From assembly GCF_001573155.1 (NCBI RefSeq), contig NZ_JRWG01000002.1:186001-250000 (forward strand): a stretch of DNA of 64,000 nt, read 5' to 3'. The stretch is from Aequorivita aquimaris (GTDB lineage: Bacteria > Bacteroidota > Bacteroidia > Flavobacteriales > Flavobacteriaceae). This document shows, piece by piece, positions 52,607-60,584 of this stretch. Numbering within the stretch: position 1 is the stretch's first letter; every line of letters starts with the position of its first letter. The notes beneath the pieces were generated by a model that saw nothing but the letters and a program-made list of their open reading frames with translations, had not been told where the DNA came from and did not search any database. The translations under genes were made by a program, and so were the position numbers.

Positions 52607-55258
52607 TTGAACCTGCTATCCTCACTTCTTTTTAAATTTAATTGGCGCAGCTACCAAGCGCGGTTTTTGGAGGATTTTCAAGTTTATTTAGAGGATAATC
52701 ATCTTCACGTCGTGGCTCCGCCGGGTTCGGGCAAAACGGTTCTGGGGTTGGAAATGATGCGGAGAATCAATAAAAAAACGCTGGTTCTATCGCCTACCCT
52801 AACCATCCGAAACCAATGGAACGAGCGTATGCTGGAGTGTTTTGTGAAAGATAAAAACTCAATTTCGGTTTCCTTCAACATTAAAAATCCGGAAACGATT
52901 ACTTTTTCAACCTATCAATCCCTGCATTCTTTTTTTAAAAATGAATTGGAAAATTCCGAAGAAAAACTACTCCATTTTTTTGAAAATGCTGGAATTGAAA
53001 ACATTATTTTGGACGAAGCCCATCACTTAAAAAACGAATGGTGGAAGCCGCTTTTCAGCTTAAAACAATTGCCCAAACACACTTTAATTTCGCTTACCGC
53101 AACGCCTCCCTACGATAGTGAACCAAGTGAAATAGCCAAGTATTTTGAACTTTGCGGCCCGATTGATATGGAAATCGGCCTGCCAGAACTCGTAAAGGAA
53201 GGCAATCTCTGTCCGCATCAGGATTACATTTATTTTTCCAAACCCGAACAGGAACAGATTCGCTACATCATAAAATATCGCGAGCAATTGATTCAGTTTG
53301 TTTCAGATTTAAAAGCGAATGAACATTTCCAGAATTTTATACTGAAACATCCTTTTTTTGCGAATACGGAAACGAATTTGGAAGCTATTTACGAGCATCC
53401 AGATTTCTATTCGGCGATACTTATTTATTTGAATTCAATTGCTTTTAAAATTCCTCATGAAAAGATTGAATTGTTGGGCGTAAAACCTAAAAATGTGAGT
53501 TTTCCCTCGTTTAATTACGAATGGGTGGAAGCGCTATTGCAGCCCCTTTTGGTTGACGAAAGGAAAAATCATCTTGAAAACGAAGCAATATTATATTCAA
53601 TTGAAAAAGAGCTTCGAAAAATTGGGGCTTTTGATAAAAAACGCGTCAATCTTGTAGGCGAAAACAACCTATACCGTTCGCTTTCGCAGAGTCCATCTAA
53701 GCTTAAAAGCATTGTGAAAATTACCAAAATTGAAGCTGAAAGTCTCGGTAGCTCATTGCGGATGGTTATTCTTTCAGATTACATTCGAAAGGAATTTCTC
53801 GATTTTAAATACGGCGATTCTCTTTCGGAAATAAATAAGTTGGGTGTGGTTCCTATATTTCAACATCTTCGGAATGCGATAAAAAGGGATGTATCTTTAA
53901 AACTTCAGAAAGATAAATTAGCTGTTTTAACGGGCTCTTTGATTTTAATCCACAATTCGCTGGTGGACGAATTGACTGCCAAAATTTCTGCGGAAGCTTT
54001 TACGCAATCCATTCTTTGGGATACGGAATACATAGTCATAAACCCAACAGTGAGCGGCAAAAAGGAAATGGTAAGCGCCATGACCCAACTTTTTGAGGAA
54101 GGGTTTATTGAAGTGCTTATTGGCACCAAATCGCTTTTGGGCGAAGGTTGGGATGCGCCGGCAATCAACACTTTGGTCCTTGCCTCGTTTGTTGGTTCAT
54201 TTGTTACTTCCAACCAAATGCGGGGGCGGGCCATTCGTGTAAACCAGTTGCAGCCCGGGAAAGTTGCAAATATTTGGCATATTGCCTGTGTGGACCCTAC
54301 AAATGAATCGGGAGGAGCAGACATAGAAACCTTAAGCCGCAGATTTGATGCCTTCTGCGGCGTTTCGCTACAAGGAAAAACCTTCATAGAAAACGGAATA
54401 GATCGATTGGGAATAGCGAACGGATTTTCTGAAATAGCGGCTTTAAATAAAAAAATGGAGTCACTTTCCCAAAACCGAAAAAACGTAAAACAGCGCTGGG
54501 AAACAGCTTTGAAAGAAGGAAATGTTTTAATTCGCGAGCTAAAAGTGAATTTTGATGAAAAATCAATTTCGGAAAAATCGAAAAAACTGTATTATCACGA
54601 TTTGGTGAAATATGCTTTCGTGGAACTTTCCGCTTTGGTGTTAATTACATTGCCCGAACTTTTTATAAACAATCTTCCGAATCTTCTTTCCAAAGGAATT
54701 CTTTACTTTTTTTACGCAGTTTTTGGCGGACTCGCAGTCTTATTTCTTCCTAAAACCATAAAAGCTTTGAAATTATATATTCAATTCGGACGAAGGGACA
54801 AACAGCTTTTTAAATTTGCCGGAGCGCTAAAAGCAGCGATGGTTGAAAAAGAATTAATTAAAACTCCAGCACCCAAACTTAAAGTTGTCATTGAAGAATT
54901 TGACCAAGGGGCTATTTCCTGTTATTTACAGGGCGCAACGGTTAAGGAAAGTCTTCTCTTTATAAATTATTTGGAGGAAATAATCGCGCCGGTTGAAAAT
55001 CCGCGTTATATTATTACCCAAGCCGGATGGTTCCGGAAACTGCTAAAAATTTCAGATTATTACAATGTGCCGAAAATATTTGCTGAACGGAAAAGTGACG
55101 CAGAGCTGTTTTTCAAGTATTGGAAAAAATTCAATGGCAAGGCTATCCTCACTTTCACCCGAAATCCCGAAGGAAGAAAATTATTGTTGAAAGCGCGTTT
55201 TCATTATTACCAAAACACAAACAATGTGGGCTCTAAAAAGGCTTTGATTTGGAAATAA
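52607..55258 (+). CDS. Superfamily 2 helicase-like protein with two predicted membrane helices
   Basis: 883 residues. Helicase motor: Walker A APPGSGKT near residue 37, ILDEAHHL (DEAH box) near 133, SLTATPP (motif III) near 161, and a second RecA-like half with LIGTKSLLGEGWDAP and SNQMRGRAIRVNQ (motifs V-VI) near 505-545. Then about 667-690 (AFVELSALVLITLPELFINNL) and 696-718 (GILYFFYAVFGGLAVLFLP) look like membrane helices, followed by a soluble C-terminus of 165 residues with no recognised domain. Start is TTG. Membrane helices are rare in this family, so the role is unknown; a defence or DNA-uptake role is speculation. Confidence 0.8.
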   Translation: MNLLSSLLFKFNWRSYQARFLEDFQVYLEDNHLHVVAPPGSGKTVLGLEMMRRINKKTLVLSPTLTIRNQWNERMLECFVKDKNSISVSFNIKNPETITFSTYQSLHSFFKNELENSEEKLLHFFENAGIENIILDEAHHLKNEWWKPLFSLKQLPKHTLISLTATPPYDSEPSEIAKYFELCGPIDMEIGLPELVKEGNLCPHQDYIYFSKPEQEQIRYIIKYREQLIQFVSDLKANEHFQNFILKHPFFANTETNLEAIYEHPDFYSAILIYLNSIAFKIPHEKIELLGVKPKNVSFPSFNYEWVEALLQPLLVDERKNHLENEAILYSIEKELRKIGAFDKKRVNLVGENNLYRSLSQSPSKLKSIVKITKIEAESLGSSLRMVILSDYIRKEFLDFKYGDSLSEINKLGVVPIFQHLRNAIKRDVSLKLQKDKLAVLTGSLILIHNSLVDELTAKISAEAFTQSILWDTEYIVINPTVSGKKEMVSAMTQLFEEGFIEVLIGTKSLLGEGWDAPAINTLVLASFVGSFVTSNQMRGRAIRVNQLQPGKVANIWHIACVDPTNESGGADIETLSRRFDAFCGVSLQGKTFIENGIDRLGIANGFSEIAALNKKMESLSQNRKNVKQRWETALKEGNVLIRELKVNFDEKSISEKSKKLYYHDLVKYAFVELSALVLITLPELFINNLPNLLSKGILYFFYAVFGGLAVLFLPKTIKALKLYIQFGRRDKQLFKFAGALKAAMVEKELIKTPAPKLKVVIEEFDQGAISCYLQGATVKESLLFINYLEEIIAPVENPRYIITQAGWFRKLLKISDYYNVPKIFAERKSDAELFFKYWKKFNGKAILTFTRNPEGRKLLLKARFHYYQNTNNVGSKKALIWK

Positions 55259-55262
55259 TTGC

Positions 55263-55595
55263 TTAATCCATTTCGATGGGCGTTTCCCATCCATCATATA
55301 TACCGTTATACTTTTTTGCAATTTCAAAAAATTCCATAGTGTCAAAATCAATAAAACTTTTGTTTACACTTTCAACCCTATAGATAATTAGTAAAAGCTT
55401 ATCATAATTCTTTCTTTTTCGAAGGTGTTTAACCGAAGTTTGAAATCCAATATCCCAAGCATAGCTTTCAAAAAGCTTCAAATCCTTTCTTTTTTCAAAA
55501 TAAAACCAATGGGTGACAGGGCGTTTCTCTTGCCCATCATCTCCAAAAGCATGGAGTATTTCGAAAATTCTTTTATTTGCCTTTTTTCGTGACAT
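55263..55595 (-). CDS. RraB (RNase E inhibitor) family protein
   Basis: 110 residues that match the RraB/DUF1260 pattern: THWFYFEKRKDLKLFESYAWDIGF, YDKLLLIIYRVESVNKSFI and the closing KKYNGIYDGWETPIE (in parts). In E. coli RraB modulates RNase E; Bacteroidota relatives may act differently. The stop lies four bases from the convergent helicase stop, and it is 24 bases downstream of hemF. Confidence 0.8.
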   Translation of the reverse strand: MSRKKANKRIFEILHAFGDDGQEKRPVTHWFYFEKRKDLKLFESYAWDIGFQTSVKHLRKRKNYDKLLLIIYRVESVNKSFIDFDTMEFFEIAKKYNGIYDGWETPIEMD

Positions 55596-55619
55596 TAAAT
55601 TGTTAGAATTAACTCCAAT

Positions 55620-56522
55620 TCAAACCCAATCTTTCGGCTTTCTTAAAACTTCAACAAGCTTTTCTTCCTCGCTTCCCTTCTCGGGATGAAAATCATAGCG
55701 CCACTGAACGTGGGGCGGCAAGCTCATCAAAATACTTTCGATACGGCCATTGGTCTTTAAGCCGAAAAGCGTTCCTTTATCGTGCACGAGGTTAAATTCA
55801 ACATATCGCCCACGCCGTATTTCCTGCCAGGTCCTGTTTGCTTCGGAATAGGGAAGGTTTTTTCTTTTTTCAACAATGGGAAGATAACATTCCAAGAAAC
55901 TGTTGCCAACTTCGGTTACGAAATTGTACCAATCCTGCATTTTCATCGTGTCCGTTTCTTTTAAATAATCAAAGAAAAGACCACCAATTCCTCTCGCTTC
56001 TTCGCGATGCGCGTTCCAAAAATACTCGTCGCAGCGCTTTTTATAAGTTTCATAAAAATCCGGATTATGCCTATCGCAAGCAGTTTTGCAGACTTGATGA
56101 AAATGTTTGGCATCTTCTTCAAACAAATAATAGGGCGTTAAATCCTGTCCGCCGCCAAACCAACTATCCACGATTGTTCCTTCGGAATCGTACATTTCAA
56201 AATAACGCCAATTTGCGTGAACCGTTGGCACCATCGGACTTTTTGGGTGAAGCACCAAACTGAGGCCGCAAGCAAAGAAATCGGCATCCTTTACGCCGAA
56301 ATATTGCTGCATACTTTCGGGCAATTTCCCGTGGACTTCGCTTATATTTACCCCGCCTTTTTCAAAAACGGCGCCATTTTCAATCACTCGGGTTTGGCCG
56401 CCGCCGCCTTCGGCACGTGTCCATTTGTCTTCTTTGAATTTTGCTTTTCCGTCAATTTTTTCCAAAGCGGAAGTGATTTCATTCTGCAAATTCTTTATAT
56501 ATGCTACAAATTTTTTTTTCAT
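55620..56522 (-). CDS. hemF: Oxygen-dependent coproporphyrinogen III oxidase
   Basis: Converts coproporphyrinogen III to protoporphyrinogen IX using O2. 300 residues, normal length. Typical phrases are GGGGQTRVIENGAVFEKGGVNIS near 40-62, STVHANWRYFE-type text (TVHANWRYFEM), WWFGGGQDLTP-type text (WFGGGQDLTPYY) and RRGRYVEFNLVHDKGTLFGL (in parts). The ATG at 56522 is used; an upstream reading from 56582 includes a GC-rich hairpin. The organism therefore probably makes haem under oxic conditions. Confidence 0.96.
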   Translation of the reverse strand: MKKKFVAYIKNLQNEITSALEKIDGKAKFKEDKWTRAEGGGGQTRVIENGAVFEKGGVNISEVHGKLPESMQQYFGVKDADFFACGLSLVLHPKSPMVPTVHANWRYFEMYDSEGTIVDSWFGGGQDLTPYYLFEEDAKHFHQVCKTACDRHNPDFYETYKKRCDEYFWNAHREEARGIGGLFFDYLKETDTMKMQDWYNFVTEVGNSFLECYLPIVEKRKNLPYSEANRTWQEIRRGRYVEFNLVHDKGTLFGLKTNGRIESILMSLPPHVQWRYDFHPEKGSEEEKLVEVLRKPKDWV

Positions 56523-56528
56523 CACAAA

Positions 56529-56546
56529 TGCCCGCTCGGGCGGGTA
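56529..56546. repeat. GC-rich hairpin between the EI24 gene and hemF
   Basis: CCCGC and GCGGG around TCGG, extended by flanking TGCCC/GGGTA. No T tract, so not a normal terminator. It sits within the 28 bases between two genes of the operon and may tune hemF expression. Confidence 0.5.
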
Positions 56547-56550
56547 TCTT

Positions 56551-57321
56551 TTAATTTTTATCCAAATCTCTATTAAAACCAATTTGCTTGGTCGTTTCCA
56601 AAACCTTTAAAGTCTCCGTACTCGCCGCAGTCACCGAAAGGGGCAACACCAAAATAATTCCAATCACCGGAATCAACAGCATCAGCATAAAAACCATGCC
56701 GTTGCCGATGGCCAAGCCGCGGTTTCTTTTAACAAACTCGATACTTTCGGCATATTTATAATGCCGTTCCAACGTATAATCCATATTCCCGAACCCGGCG
56801 TAATAGCTTTGCACCAAAAACAAAAGTACCGAAGAAATTATTCCCACAACGGGTATAAACCCTATCAAGATTATTGGGAGTGTGAGCAATAGCTCCATCA
56901 ACAAATTTCGAACGTTTATCCGGATGCCCCGCCAAAGCTGTTCCGCGTTTGACGTATTTCTGTGGGAATGATTTTCGCCAAAAAGGTGCTTTTCAATTTT
57001 TTCCGAAACGGGACTCATAAAGGGCGCACTCAAGGCCATTACAATATGTCGGTACAGAATAATTCCAAAAGCAATGATAATTAATGCGCCAATAAAATCG
57101 CTAATAGTCCGGAACGTTTCGGCGCCCCATTCCCAAAACCAGATTTTTGAAATAAAGGCTCCCAGATTATCGCTCAAGCCCCAAGCGGAAAACCCAATTA
57201 AAACAGCGGTCAAAAAACTAATGGCCATCGGAATGCCGAAGTACTTCCAAAGTCCAAGTTGCCCAATAAGCTTGAAAGTTCCTGCGTATGCTTTTATGCC
57301 TTTTAGAATGTTTTTGACCAT
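56551..57321 (-). CDS. EI24/CysZ-like integral membrane protein
   Basis: 257 residues with four or more membrane helices and the phrase IGFIPVVGIISSVLLFLVQSYYAGFGNMDY (in part), typical of the EI24 domain of CysZ, the sulfate permease. No cysteine gene is nearby, and the gene is inside the haem operon, so the substrate is open. The ATG at 57321 is favoured; a TTG at 57372 overlapping the preceding stop (TTGA) would add 17 residues made from a repeat (see 57334). Confidence 0.85.
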   Translation of the reverse strand: MVKNILKGIKAYAGTFKLIGQLGLWKYFGIPMAISFLTAVLIGFSAWGLSDNLGAFISKIWFWEWGAETFRTISDFIGALIIIAFGIILYRHIVMALSAPFMSPVSEKIEKHLFGENHSHRNTSNAEQLWRGIRINVRNLLMELLLTLPIILIGFIPVVGIISSVLLFLVQSYYAGFGNMDYTLERHYKYAESIEFVKRNRGLAIGNGMVFMLMLLIPVIGIILVLPLSVTAASTETLKVLETTKQIGFNRDLDKN

Positions 57322-57333
57322 AATTCTGAATCC

Positions 57334-57366
57334 AAACCTTACAGTTTTTGAAACCTGTGAGGTTTT
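57334..57366. repeat. Palindromic repeat ahead of the EI24 gene
   Basis: AAACCTTACAG (57334-57344) and CTGTGAGGTTT (57355-57365) form an 11-bp stem with one mismatch (G-U in one RNA), with a T tract on the plus side. The sequence AACCTNACAG/CTGTNAGGTT is a common flavobacterial intergenic repeat. It lies in the gap between two operon genes, within a possible TTG-started extension. Confidence 0.6.
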
Positions 57367-57368
57367 TT

Positions 57369-57851
57369 TCAATCGATATAAACTAATTTATCCTTAATAC
57401 TTTTAACTTCTTCAACCGTTAAAATCTTTACCGCCTCCGAAGCTTTTTGTTTTAAAAATGAAACCGTTTCTGCTTCGTTTCTGTCTTTTATCTGCTCGAA
57501 ATAAAATAAACCCATTGCATTATTGTGCAAATCCATGGCGCATTCCAACGCTTTGTTGGGCGAAAAATCCTCGTGCCAATCGGTAAACTGCTTTGCCCAA
57601 GCTTTTGCCTTTTGTTCGTTGTTTTGCCAGTTCAGGCACTTTTTGGTTATCAAAATTACCCAAAGTGCATGCCGGAATGCATTTGCCGGATTTCCCAAAT
57701 GATGCTTGCTGCCGTACTCTCTTTCTGCAATTGCCATACATTTCTTCGTGGCAAAAATGGTCGGAAAGGTGTACATCGGATTCCTAAGAAAAAGACCAAG
57801 CAACCCAAAGAGTTGCCCAAAATCCAGATTTCTTACAATCCGATATAGCAT
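57369..57851 (-). CDS. DUF6973-like protein, unknown
   Basis: 160 residues, mostly helical. NAFRHALWVILITKKCL (about 64-80) and LECAMDLHNNAMGLFYF (about 105-121) hold conserved His, Trp, Asp and Asn of a DUF6973-like domain, arranged as in some metal-dependent helical hydrolases; that is a loose analogy. It starts directly at the hemE stop (TAG|ATG) and is thus in the haem operon, but no link to haem is known. Family assignment is from memory. Confidence 0.65.
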   Translation of the reverse strand: MLYRIVRNLDFGQLFGLLGLFLRNPMYTFPTIFATKKCMAIAEREYGSKHHLGNPANAFRHALWVILITKKCLNWQNNEQKAKAWAKQFTDWHEDFSPNKALECAMDLHNNAMGLFYFEQIKDRNEAETVSFLKQKASEAVKILTVEEVKSIKDKLVYID

Positions 57852-58886
57852 CTATTCTTGTTTGTATTCCTTCACCGCTTCAATAAAAGCACCTGCATTT
57901 TCCAGTGGAATATTTGGCAGGATTCCGTGGCCCAAATTCACGATATAACGGTCTTTCCCGAATTCATCAATCATCTGTTTTACCATCTTTTTAATTTCTG
58001 AAGGCGGACTGAAAAGCCGCGTTGGGTCAAAATTTCCTTGCAAAGTAATTTTTCCACCTGTTAAATAACGTGCGTTTTTAGGCGAACAAGTCCAATCCAC
58101 ACCCAAAGCCGATGCACCGCTTTTCGCCATCGTATCCAATGCAAACCAGCAACCTTTCCCAAAGGCGATAACGGGCGTTTCATCTTTTAGCGCATCGATT
58201 ATTTGCTGCATATATTGCCAGCTGAATTCCTGATAATCGGTGGGCGAAAGCATGCCGCCCCAACTGTCAAAAACCTGCACGGCATTTACGCCGGCTTTTA
58301 CCTTTTCCTTTAAATATAAAATGGTGGTATCGGTAATTTTTTGAAGCAGTTCGTGGGCCAATACGGGTTGGGTAAAGCAGAACTCCTTCGCCTTATCAAA
58401 GTTTTTGGAACCTTGCCCCTGCACGCAATAACAAAGAATGGTCCACGGACTCCCTGCAAAACCGATCAACGGAACTTCGTCGTTCAGTTTTTCTTTCGTC
58501 ATCTTTATGGCTTCCATTACATAGCCGAGGGTTTGGTTGATGTCCGGCATAATTACGCGTTCCAAATCCTTTTTCGAGCGGATTGGATCCGGCAACCATG
58601 GGCCAACGCCGGGTTTCATCTCTACGTGGATGTTCATCGCCTGCGGGATTACCAAAATATCGCTAAACAAAATAGCAGCGTCCATGCCGTATCTGCGGAT
58701 GGGCTGCACGGTAATTTCACTTGCAAGTTCCGGGGTTTGGCAGCGGGTGAAAAAGTCGTATTTCGCTTTTATCTCCTGAAATTCGGGCAAGTATCTTCCG
58801 GCCTGGCGCATCATCCAAACAGGCGGTCGCTCCACGGTTTCGCCGCGGAGGGCTTTTAGGAATAAATCGTTTTTAATAGGTTTCAT
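57852..58886 (-). CDS. hemE: Uroporphyrinogen decarboxylase
   Basis: Converts uroporphyrinogen III to coproporphyrinogen III. 344 residues, normal length. Signatures: [17 protein letters not shown] near 21-37, [16 protein letters not shown] near 68-83, and [16 protein letters not shown] near 135-150. The ATG at 58886 is used; a longer reading to 59048 overlaps the hemD end and the 58901 palindrome. Confidence 0.97.
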   Translation of the reverse strand: MKPIKNDLFLKALRGETVERPPVWMMRQAGRYLPEFQEIKAKYDFFTRCQTPELASEITVQPIRRYGMDAAILFSDILVIPQAMNIHVEMKPGVGPWLPDPIRSKKDLERVIMPDINQTLGYVMEAIKMTKEKLNDEVPLIGFAGSPWTILCYCVQGQGSKNFDKAKEFCFTQPVLAHELLQKITDTTILYLKEKVKAGVNAVQVFDSWGGMLSPTDYQEFSWQYMQQIIDALKDETPVIAFGKGCWFALDTMAKSGASALGVDWTCSPKNARYLTGGKITLQGNFDPTRLFSPPSEIKKMVKQMIDEFGKDRYIVNLGHGILPNIPLENAGAFIEAVKEYKQE

Positions 58887-58900
58887 AAGTTTTGATTCAA

Positions 58901-58930
58901 GACCCCAAAGGTTTATAAACCTTTGGGGTC
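58901..58930. repeat. 30-bp perfect palindrome between hemD and hemE
   Basis: GACCCCAAAGGTTTA and its exact reverse complement meet without a spacer. There is no T tract on either side. It begins four bases after the hemD stop and ends 14 bases before the hemE ATG, where it could be a dispersed repeat or an mRNA-processing hairpin. Confidence 0.8.
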
Positions 58931-58933
58931 TGG

Positions 58934-59617
58934 TTATTTTAATATTTTCACAGCTTTGGCAATTACGCTTTCCACGGTTGTGGCATTTGCAATTACTACG
59001 TTTTCGGTATATTTTTTTGCTTCGGAAGCAGTCGTTGTGCCAATACAAACGAATGTTGGTTCATCATTAATGAGATTGCTTCGTTCCTCGCAATAACTTC
59101 GCACGCCGCTTGGACTGAAAAACAAGATTGCATCAAACTGCCTTGCAAATTTTTTCGGATTCAACGTTGTTTTATATACTTCAATTTCTTCAAAAGCGAT
59201 ATGGTTTTCCTTCAATTTTGAGGGAATTTCATCGCTTCGGATGTTTCCGCAGAAAAAGTGAAAGGAATCATTTTTATGGCTTTCAACTAAATACGAAGCC
59301 AATTCGGAAGCATATTCGGTCATTTTGACCACTTTGAAACCGTTTTCTTCCAAAAGTGATTTCGTCTTTTCACCAACGCAAAACATCCTCACCTCCGACC
59401 CCTCTCCTTCCAAAGTAGAGGGGAGTTGGTCTTTTTCATTTAAATAGGCCTTCACAGCATTTTGACTTGTGAAAATAGCATTTTCCACAGTATTCGGGGC
59501 TTTAAAAGGAACAAATTCAATGTTTATGGCATTGTAATCTACGAGAGAAATTCCGGCGTTCACGAGCAGTTCCCTTTGAGAAGGACTCAATTTTTTTGTT
59601 GAGAGAACGCTTTTCAT
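58934..59617 (-). CDS. hemD: Uroporphyrinogen-III synthase, with an in-frame repeat insertion
   Basis: Closes hydroxymethylbilane to uroporphyrinogen III. 227 residues; the family is weakly conserved, but the order hemA-hemC-hemD-hemE and the phrases [12 protein letters not shown] (near 48-59) and [19 protein letters not shown] support it. Between them, [13 protein letters not shown] (about 64-76) is encoded by a palindromic repeat (59387-59429) that looks like an insertion into a surface loop. Flanking residues keep the fold, so it is probably functional. Confidence 0.92.
   Translation of the reverse strand: MKSVLSTKKLSPSQRELLVNAGISLVDYNAINIEFVPFKAPNTVENAIFTSQNAVKAYLNEKDQLPSTLEGEGSEVRMFCVGEKTKSLLEENGFKVVKMTEYASELASYLVESHKNDSFHFFCGNIRSDEIPSKLKENHIAFEEIEVYKTTLNPKKFARQFDAILFFSPSGVRSYCEERSNLINDEPTFVCIGTTTASEAKKYTENVVIANATTVESVIAKAVKILK
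59387..59429. repeat. GC-rich palindromic repeat inside hemD
   Basis: CCTCACCTCCGACCCCTCTC then CTTCCAAAG then TAGAGGGGAGTTGG. The inner arms CCCCTCT and AGAGGGG pair. It has the same CCAAAG centre and CCTCMCC...GGGG flanks as the 35294 element. Translated in frame on the minus strand. Confidence 0.7.
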
Positions 59618-59637
59618 TTCAATGAAATTTAAAATAC

Positions 59638-60582
59638 TTACTTATTGATCTGGCTCTTGATTTGCGCCATCAATTCGCTGCCGCCATTTTTCAAAATCTG
59701 CAAGGCGCATTCCTTTCCAAAATGTAGGTAATCGGTTTTGTCCACAGCCTTTTCAATCTCCAATTTTTCCTTTCCGTCCAAAGAAAACAGGCAGCCCTTA
59801 AGGAGGACCTTATCCTCAATTATTTCAGCAAACGAACCTATTGGCGCGGTACAGCCACCTTCGAGGGTTCTTAAGAATTCACGTTCTATATGGGTGCAGA
59901 TTTCGGAAGCGGGATCATTTAATTTTGAAGTGGCATCCTTGGAAAAATCATCATTTTCCAAAGCTACAATAACCATTGCGCCCTGTGCCGGGGCGGGAAG
60001 CATCCAGTCTAAAGCCTCCCCAACTCCTCCAAAGGAGGGGCTTATTATGTGCGCTTCGCTCACATATCCTAATCTCTGTAAACCAGCTTTTGCGAAAATT
60101 GCACCTTGCCAGTCATTATCACTTAATTTTTGAAGTCGGGTATTTACGTTTCCTCGTAAATCCACAACTTTATGATGCGGATATCGATTTAACCATTGTG
60201 CCTGACGGCGTAAACTTCCGGTGGCAATCGTGCATGGTTTTTCGAAATCTATTACATTCTTTGTCACCAAAATATCTTCGGAAGAGGCGCGCGCCAAAAC
60301 AGCGGTCTGCACGATGCCATTGGGCAATTGCGTGGGCACGTCCTTCATACTGTGCACGGCAATGTCCACCGTGCCCTTTATCATTGCGACGTCCAGCGTT
60401 TTGGTGAAAATGCCAGTGATGCCCATTTCGTAAAGAGGCTTGTCCAATACCAAATCGCCTTCGGACTTTACGGGAACCAGCTGGGTGGTATAGCCCAAAG
60501 CCTCAAGTTTGGATTTTACGGTGTTGGCTTGCCAAAGTGCAAGTTCACTGTCGCGGGTGCCAATTCGGATTGTTTTTTTCAA
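59638..60582 (-). CDS. hemC: Hydroxymethylbilane synthase, with an in-frame repeat insertion
   Basis: Polymerises four porphobilinogens to hydroxymethylbilane. 314 residues. It begins with IRIGTRDSELALWQA, has MKDVPTQLP, and binds its dipyrromethane cofactor through the Cys in LEGGCTAPIG (near 245). Just before the conserved LDWMLPAPAQGAM is SPSFGGVGEA (about 181-191), encoded by a palindromic repeat (60012-60043) that seems to be an insertion. Two bases after the hemA stop. Confidence 0.96.
   Translation of the reverse strand: MKKTIRIGTRDSELALWQANTVKSKLEALGYTTQLVPVKSEGDLVLDKPLYEMGITGIFTKTLDVAMIKGTVDIAVHSMKDVPTQLPNGIVQTAVLARASSEDILVTKNVIDFEKPCTIATGSLRRQAQWLNRYPHHKVVDLRGNVNTRLQKLSDNDWQGAIFAKAGLQRLGYVSEAHIISPSFGGVGEALDWMLPAPAQGAMVIVALENDDFSKDATSKLNDPASEICTHIEREFLRTLEGGCTAPIGSFAEIIEDKVLLKGCLFSLDGKEKLEIEKAVDKTDYLHFGKECALQILKNGGSELMAQIKSQINK
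60012..60043. repeat. GC-rich palindromic repeat inside hemC
   Basis: AAGCCTCCCCAACTCC followed by TCCAAAGGAGGGGCTT. The ends AAGCC/GGCTT and CTCC/GGAG pair. The right 17 bases differ from those of the 35294 intergenic element at only one to two positions (TCCAAAGGAGGGG is identical). Translated in frame as SPSFGGVGEA. Confidence 0.78.
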
Positions 60583-60584
60583 GA

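Noticed and set aside
58887-59048. 54-residue N-terminal extension of HemE
   Set aside because: It runs through the perfect palindrome and the hemD end, is basic and Cys-rich without similarity to HemE, and the ATG at 58886 gives the normal protein.
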